From contig CAZVJY010000003.1 in assembly GCA_964626685.1 (NCBI GenBank), positions 162,672 to 226,671 on the forward strand: DNA of 64,000 bases, written 5' to 3'. Shown here one piece after another: positions 59,904-64,000 of the stretch. Origin of the DNA: RGEC01 sp964626685. Its GTDB lineage: Bacteria > Bacteroidota > Bacteroidia > NS11-12g > UBA955. The translations under genes were made by a program, and so were the position numbers. Position 1 is the first letter of the stretch. Each line of letters begins with the position of its first letter. A model generated the notes under the pieces. The model ran no database searches, had not been told where the DNA came from, and worked only from the letters and a program-made list of their open reading frames with translations.

Positions 59904-60842
59904 TTAATCGAATGAACCCGCGGTGCGACAGTCTTCGCAGTCGTCGTGGTGTTCGGTTTCGGTTTCCACCGTGGCATGCTGAATATTCAGGTGTTGCCAG
60001 GCGTGTTTCAGTTCCTTTTTCAGGTGGTGCACATCGTCGTAGGAGAGTCCTTCTTTGATGAGCAGGTGGGCTGTAAGTGCATTGCGGGTGGTGCTCATGG
60101 CCCAGATGTGCAGGTGGTGAATATCGCGCACACCGGGAACGGCCAGGGCTGCCTCGCGGATTTTGTCGGGATCGATGTTTTGTGGCACACCATCCAAAGA
60201 CAGGCGCATGCTGCTTTTTAGCAGTCCCCAGGAGCCGATGACAATGACCCCGCAGATGAGCAGGGAAATGATGGGATCTATCTGGTTGAAACCGGTCCAG
60301 CTTATGAGAAATCCACCAATCACCACCGCAGCAGAAACGCCCGCATCTGCGGCCATGTGCAGAAAGGCAGCGCGGTTGTTCAGTTCCTTGCGCTTCATGA
60401 ACAGCAACGCTGTGGCCGTGTTGATGACAATGCCAATTCCCGCCACCATGCTGATGGTTTCCCAGTGGGGTGTTTCAGGGGTGAAGAGCCGGGTGATGGC
60501 CTCATAACCGATGGAGCCCACCGCCAATAGCAGTAAAATGGCGTTGGCCAGCGATGCCAGGATGGTGCCTTTGCTGTAGCCAAAGGTGTAGTTGGCGTTT
60601 GGCGATTTTGCCGCCATGCGGAATGCCAGCAGGGAAATAGCCAGTCCGGCCACATCGCCGAGGTTGTGTCCCGCATCGGCCATAAGGGCCAGCGAATCAG
60701 ACCAATAGCCGTAGAGAAATTCAATAACCACAAAGGCCGCATTCAGCACAATGGCCAGAATAAAAGCTTTGGTGTTCATGCTGCCCTGGTAGGCGGCATG
60801 GGAGTGGTTGTGTTCGTGGTGATGATGCCCGTGGCTGTGCAT
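59904..60842 (-). CDS. cation diffusion facilitator (CzcD/ZitB-like)
   Basis: A 312-residue metal exporter. The N-terminal His cluster (HSHGHHHHEHNHSH) binds metal. There are six helices; helix II has SLALMADAGHNLGD and helix V has HMAADAGVSAAVV, which give the HxxxD/HxxxD-type zinc site. The cytoplasmic C-terminal domain and a His/Asp/Cys tail (HHDDCEDC) follow. It likely exports Zn2+, Co2+ or Cd2+ in exchange for H+. It starts 10 bases after the OdhB stop. Confidence 0.94.
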   Translation of the reverse strand: MHSHGHHHHEHNHSHAAYQGSMNTKAFILAIVLNAAFVVIEFLYGYWSDSLALMADAGHNLGDVAGLAISLLAFRMAAKSPNANYTFGYSKGTILASLANAILLLLAVGSIGYEAITRLFTPETPHWETISMVAGIGIVINTATALLFMKRKELNNRAAFLHMAADAGVSAAVVIGGFLISWTGFNQIDPIISLLICGVIVIGSWGLLKSSMRLSLDGVPQNIDPDKIREAALAVPGVRDIHHLHIWAMSTTRNALTAHLLIKEGLSYDDVHHLKKELKHAWQHLNIQHATVETETEHHDDCEDCRTAGSFD

Positions 60843-60852
60843 CGTTGGTGTG

Positions 60853-62109
60853 TTACAGTCCCAGCACGTTTTCTTCGGGGCGCTTGCCGTCCATCAGCAT
60901 TTCGGGGTTTTCCAGCAGGGTTTTCACGCGAACGAGGAAACTCACGCTTTCGCGGCCGTCGATGATACGGTGGTCGTAGCTGAGTGCCAAATACATCATG
61001 GGGCGGATCACGATCTGTCCGTTTTCCACTACGGGGCGTTCCACGATGTTGTGCATGCCCAGAATGCCGCTCTGGGGCGGGTTGATGATGGGTGTGCTCA
61101 TCATGCTGCCGAATACACCGCCATTGGTGATGGTGAACGTACCTCCGGTCATTTCTTCAATGCTGAGCTTATTGTCGCGGGCTTTGGTGGCCAGGCGTTT
61201 TATTTCGGTTTCTATTTCCGCCAGTCCCAGAGTCTGGGCATTGCGGATCACGGGCACCACCAGGCCTTTGGGGGCGCTTACGGCGATGCTGATATCGCAA
61301 AAGTCGTGGTAGATGATTTCTTCGCCTTCAATGCTGGCATTCACCGCGGGCCAATCTTTGAGGGCAATGGTAACGGCGCGGGTAAAGAAGCTCATAAAGC
61401 CCAGTCCGATGCCGAATTTTTCTTCAAATGATTTTTTGTATTTGGCCCTCAGGTCCATGATGGGCTTCATGTTCACTTCGTTGAACGTGGTGAGCATGGC
61501 GGTTTCGTTTTTAGCTGCTACCAGGCGTTTGCTCACAGTTTTACGCAGGTTGCTCATTTTTTCGCGGCGTTCGCTGCGTCCGCTGGCAGGGCGGTTGCCT
61601 GCTTTGTTTACACCCAGTTTTACGATGGCTTCCAGGGCATCCAGCTTGGTGATTTTGCCATTGCTGCCGGTGCCTGAAACGGTTTCCGGGGCGATGCCAT
61701 ACTCTGCCAGAAGCTGTGCGGCCACGGGCGATATGAGCACATTCGATGCCACGGGAGCCGCTGCGGGAGCGGGTTTGGCTTCGGTTTTGGGTTTTTCTTC
61801 AGCGGCGGGTACTTTGGGCTGTTCGGGAGTAGCTTTTGGGGCTGCTGCCTTGGCTTCGGCGGGTCTGGCGGCTTCGGTATTGATCACCGCGATAACGCTG
61901 CCTACAGGGATGGTATCGCCTACATTGCCGATGAGTTTTTCGATAACGCCGGATTTTTCGGCGTTCACTTCAAAGGTTGCTTTGTCGCTTTCAAATTCTG
62001 CGATGGGCTGATCCATTTCCACCCATTCACCTTCTTTTTTCAGCCAGTTGGCAATGGTTACTTCGCTAACCGATTCGCCGGGGGCCGGTACTTTGATTTC
62101 TAAAGCCAT
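60853..62109 (-). CDS. odhB: 2-oxoglutarate dehydrogenase E2 (dihydrolipoyl succinyltransferase)
   Basis: The ATG at 62109 starts a 418-residue E2 protein. The lipoyl domain has FESDKATFEV with Lys43 as attachment site, then an Ala/Pro-rich linker, an E1/E3-binding domain (ISPVAAQLLAEYGI, near 125-155), and the catalytic domain with LSYDHRIIDGRE (His380, Asp384). TTFNEVNM is the succinyl-type motif. It passes succinyl groups to CoA in the TCA cycle. An exact -7 box lies 9 bases upstream. Confidence 0.96.
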   Translation of the reverse strand: MALEIKVPAPGESVSEVTIANWLKKEGEWVEMDQPIAEFESDKATFEVNAEKSGVIEKLIGNVGDTIPVGSVIAVINTEAARPAEAKAAAPKATPEQPKVPAAEEKPKTEAKPAPAAAPVASNVLISPVAAQLLAEYGIAPETVSGTGSNGKITKLDALEAIVKLGVNKAGNRPASGRSERREKMSNLRKTVSKRLVAAKNETAMLTTFNEVNMKPIMDLRAKYKKSFEEKFGIGLGFMSFFTRAVTIALKDWPAVNASIEGEEIIYHDFCDISIAVSAPKGLVVPVIRNAQTLGLAEIETEIKRLATKARDNKLSIEEMTGGTFTITNGGVFGSMMSTPIINPPQSGILGMHNIVERPVVENGQIVIRPMMYLALSYDHRIIDGRESVSFLVRVKTLLENPEMLMDGKRPEENVLGL

Positions 62110-62117
62110 TGATAGGG

Positions 62118-62125
62118 CAAAGTTA
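62118..62125 (-). promoter_or_regulatory. -7 promoter box of odhB
   Basis: TAACTTTG on the minus strand is an exact TAnnTTTG match, 8 bases before the ATG at 62109. The frame upstream to 62151 is therefore not translated. Between this box and 62297 I see nothing else. Confidence 0.6.
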
Positions 62126-62304
62126 CGGAATTTTTGTTGTGGCGTAAACAAAGAATGGCAGGTGCGTGAAAGTGTGCAAAAAACAGGGCGGGTTACGTTT
62201 GGAGATTGTGATTATGCTCTGTAACACCGATAGAGGGAGTCAAAAGGATTTTTAAATTAGGTGAATTCAATAAAAAAGACAATTACCGTTCTCTAAACCC
62301 TTGT

Positions 62305-62312
62305 TATTTTTG
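62305..62312 (+). promoter_or_regulatory. -7 promoter box of the small membrane protein gene
   Basis: TATTTTTG is an exact TAnnTTTG match. It ends 8 bases before an ATT codon at 62321 that opens the membrane-protein frame. Confidence 0.55.
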
Positions 62313-62320
62313 CATTAGCC

Positions 62321-62719
62321 ATTAAACGATTTTCACCGTATTACTGGTTTGCCCTGTTTGCCCTCTGCTCCCTTGCCTACACCTATGTGCAGGATGACTT
62401 GCGGCCAAATTATCATGGGTATGATGTTGTAATCATCTATTTGCTGGGCGTTGCGCCCAATTTTTTTCCTGCACTGGGGCTGCCTGCGCTGTTTGTAATT
62501 TTATTACCTCAGTTGAAACCCGGCAACAATCCATGGTTTCATGGCAAACGGCAATACACCGCCAATGCCATTTTCCTTCTGGGGCTGCTGCTATGGGAGT
62601 TTGCACAAAAAGCCTTCGCCAAAGCGCGGTTTGACTGGCACGATGTGTTGTGGACATGCATAGGCGCCCTGGTTTTTAAAGCGGTTTGGCGGATAACACC
62701 TGCGCGGTTGAAACAGTAG
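62321..62719 (+). CDS. small membrane protein, probable ATT start
   Basis: The reading frame is open from 62297. The first usable start with a standard codon is GTG at 62387, which would cut off the first helix. The frame before it reads IKRFSPYYWFALFALCSLAY, a natural membrane-protein start, and ATT at 62321 lies 8 bases beyond an exact -7 box. With this start there are 132 residues and three to four helices (VVIIYLLGVAPNFFPALGLP, TANAIFLLGLLLWEF). The family is not recognised. The alternative is a start at 62387 with 110 residues. Confidence 0.6.
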   Translation: MKRFSPYYWFALFALCSLAYTYVQDDLRPNYHGYDVVIIYLLGVAPNFFPALGLPALFVILLPQLKPGNNPWFHGKRQYTANAIFLLGLLLWEFAQKAFAKARFDWHDVLWTCIGALVFKAVWRITPARLKQ

Positions 62720-62834
62720 ATTTTTTGTTTTTACTCATATGTGCATGCTGAGCGCAAAGTCGTTACTGAGGAGATCCAAAGGTGATAGGGCAGGTATTTA
62801 ATCATAACCCGAAAATGTTTTGTAAATTTGCTCT

Positions 62835-63137
62835 ATGCAGCTCGACGCGCGCAGCATAGAAATCTTAAAAAAGTATTTTGAAACCAGGCCGGTTTTGAAA
62901 GCGTATCTTTTTGGTTCCATGGCCCGCAATGAAGCTGATGCGCAAAGCGACATAGACATCCTCGTAGATTTGGATTATTCGCAGCGAATAGGACTGCAAT
63001 TTATTCAAATGAAAATCGACCTGGAGGGCTTGCTGCATACCAAAGTAGATCTGGTTTCTTCCGCAGGATTGTCACCCTATATCAAGCCAAAAGTAGATAA
63101 CGAAAAACAGCTTATTTATGCGCGGAAAGCTGGGTGA
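62835..63137 (+). CDS. MNT-type nucleotidyltransferase, orphan antitoxin-like
   Basis: The 100-residue protein is a minimal nucleotidyltransferase: YLFGSMARNEADAQSDIDIL holds the GS (27-28) and DxD (39, 41) residues, with VDLVSS as the third acidic strand. MNT proteins normally sit beside a HEPN toxin, which they silence by adding AMP. Here no HEPN frame exists within the next 60 bases, and the next gene is an opposite-strand transposase. So it is a solitary member or the rest of a broken pair. Confidence 0.9.
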   Translation: MQLDARSIEILKKYFETRPVLKAYLFGSMARNEADAQSDIDILVDLDYSQRIGLQFIQMKIDLEGLLHTKVDLVSSAGLSPYIKPKVDNEKQLIYARKAG

Positions 63138-63200
63138 TAAATAAGCCCCGCTCTGCTTCATAAACATGTGCAAAACCCTCGGTGTGACAGGTAAGAAATG

Positions 63201-63929
63201 TTAAATTGCATGGTGTTTTATAAACATCATATTATTTCCAAATAATTCTTCTATTGTGTTTATTTTTAGCCATGTACATTCATTTTTAATTATTAGATTG
63301 TATGAACTCCATGGCCATTGCTCAATTTGCAGCACTATATTGTGATGAACAGGGTTTTTATGGACATAAAGAATTGCTTCTCTTAGATAATCCTCAGAAT
63401 TAATTAAAGCCCGTTTAAATGGAGTTTGAAACAGTGTGCCACAGCGGTTTTGCTGTTTGTTAAAAGCCATGGCATAAGACTGGAACAATTTTCTGAATTG
63501 TGGGAAAACAATCTCATGGCAGTTGGTTAATTCGCTGTCCCTAATGCTGCTCCTTAGATTTGACAACTTTTTAAAAGTTGTCAAATCTGGGGCAGCGGAG
63601 GCAGCAGTGGCATCCAGGGCATCCGAAGCATTAGGCGCAATCTGCCACTCCGGGCCCTTTTCTCCTAGATAAACAAACTGCTCAGGTAATTTTGGTAAAG
63701 CTTCAATTTCAGATTTAGAACGAATTTTAATGACAAAATGAAAATGATTTCCCATAATACAATAAGCCAATGTTTCAGCCACCGGCCAGATGTATTTCTG
63801 ATATTTACGAAGGAAAAAAAGGTAATTATCTTCATTTAAGAAAATGGGCTTTTTGTCTATGCCCCGATTGTATATGTGATAATAGTTGTCAAATTCAAAT
63901 TGGGTATAATAATGTTCAGTAAAAGACAT
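63201..63929 (-). mobile_element. RAYT: REP-associated tyrosine transposase
   Basis: The 242-residue Y1 transposase starts FEFDNYYHIYNRGIDKKPIF, the usual RAYT opening. The HUH pair is in CIMGNHFHFVIK (His62, His64) and the catalytic Tyr is Tyr188 in ILYVHKNPVHH. RLFQTPFKRA-like and WPWSSY segments are standard. Between residues 80 and 130 the protein has an Ala-rich insert (APNASDALDATAASAAPD), and the DNA for residues 115-125 is a 33-base palindrome. The frame is intact. RAYTs move or shape palindromic REP repeats. Confidence 0.9.
63556..63588. repeat. 33-bp palindrome inside the RAYT gene
   Basis: Sixteen-base arms AGATTTGACAACTTTT (63556-63571) and AAAAGTTGTCAAATCT (63573-63588) flank one T. 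Its length is 11 codons exactly, so it keeps the transposase frame open and encodes DLTTFKKLSNL on the minus strand. It lies inside the variable insert of the protein, away from the catalytic motifs. Confidence 0.85.
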
Positions 63930-64000
63930 ATAAATAAATAATAATCTACAATAATAAACAAAAAATAGTATCTTGCCACATAAACCGAAAGCACCATGCA
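63930..64000 (+). other. AT-rich end of the window, possible start of a further gene
   Basis: These 71 bases are AT-rich. TATCTTGC matches the -7 box at 6 of 8 positions near 63970, and an ATG occurs at 63995-63997, three bases before the end. A gene may begin here, but no coding sequence can be judged. Confidence 0.25.

Overview
The window comes from a Bacteroidota chromosome, probably an uncultured or environmental member of the Chitinophagia, Saprospiria or Sphingobacteriia type. Evidence: a protein with a type IX secretion C-terminal sorting domain (40881-42830), many Bacteroidota-type families (DUF4403, DUF4369/DUF5106 thioredoxin proteins, DUF5117-type metalloprotease, HhH-plus-barrel outer-membrane protein, DUF2490, OmpA lipoproteins), and -7 promoter boxes of the form TAnnTTTG in front of many genes. 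Shine-Dalgarno sites are mostly absent, and several genes seem to use TTG, GTG or even ATT starts just downstream of the -7 box. Both ends cut through continuing sequence. No rRNA, CRISPR array, prophage or replication origin was seen.

Layout. (1) 1-8122, + strand: a sulfur-oxidation gene run. It holds a persulfide dioxygenase-rhodanese (5' end missing), a single rhodanese, a universal stress protein, a split YeeE/YedE transporter pair, a TsdA-like dihaem thiosulfate dehydrogenase, a methyltransferase, a porin and a SoxB-like Tat-exported metallophosphatase. Together they suggest uptake and oxidation of thiosulfate or persulfide. (2) 8119-18075: envelope and housekeeping genes (OmpA lipoprotein, beta-propeller protein, WYL regulator, acetyl-CoA synthetase, thioredoxin-like lipid/envelope protein, alkyltransferase-like DNA repair protein, RluA-type pseudouridine synthase). 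(3) 18076-19000: a cluster of small GGA-loop palindromes next to an IS200-like single-domain transposase. (4) 19099-31694: MATE exporter, ArgS, RlmH, OmpA lipoprotein, DUF4403 lipoprotein, two transporters, inositol phosphatase, bacilliredoxin, prohibitin-like protein, HutI and gamma carbonic anhydrase. (5) 31742-40876: outer-membrane protein, then a tightly overlapping + strand run M23 peptidase-MerR-OM protein-HhH protein-PdxJ-SulP-DUF2490, then NadD and Gmk. (6) 40881-48133: an accessory stretch with a PNGase F-like secreted protein, an AT-rich orphan gene, a tRNA with CAT anticodon, an unknown gene plus a VWA protein interrupted by one in-frame TAG, and an ORF6N-domain protein. (7) 48139-53818: SixA-like phosphatase, DUF423, large zinc metalloprotease, S4 protein, erythromycin-esterase family protein, twin perfect 48-bp palindromes and an unknown protein. 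(8) 53819-55319: dispersed repeats and tRNA-Arg(ACG). (9) 55426-64000: CutC, GH2 mannosidase-like and GH20 hexosaminidase enzymes, a cation diffusion facilitator, OdhB, a small membrane protein, an orphan MNT nucleotidyltransferase and a RAYT transposase carrying a palindrome inside its reading frame.

The recurring theme outside the core genes is small palindromic repeats together with two different Y1 (HUH) transposases. At least five unrelated palindrome families sit in gaps or inside genes. The two observations I would follow first are the sulfur run with altered metal-site residues in its SoxB-like protein, and the palindrome/RAYT relationships.
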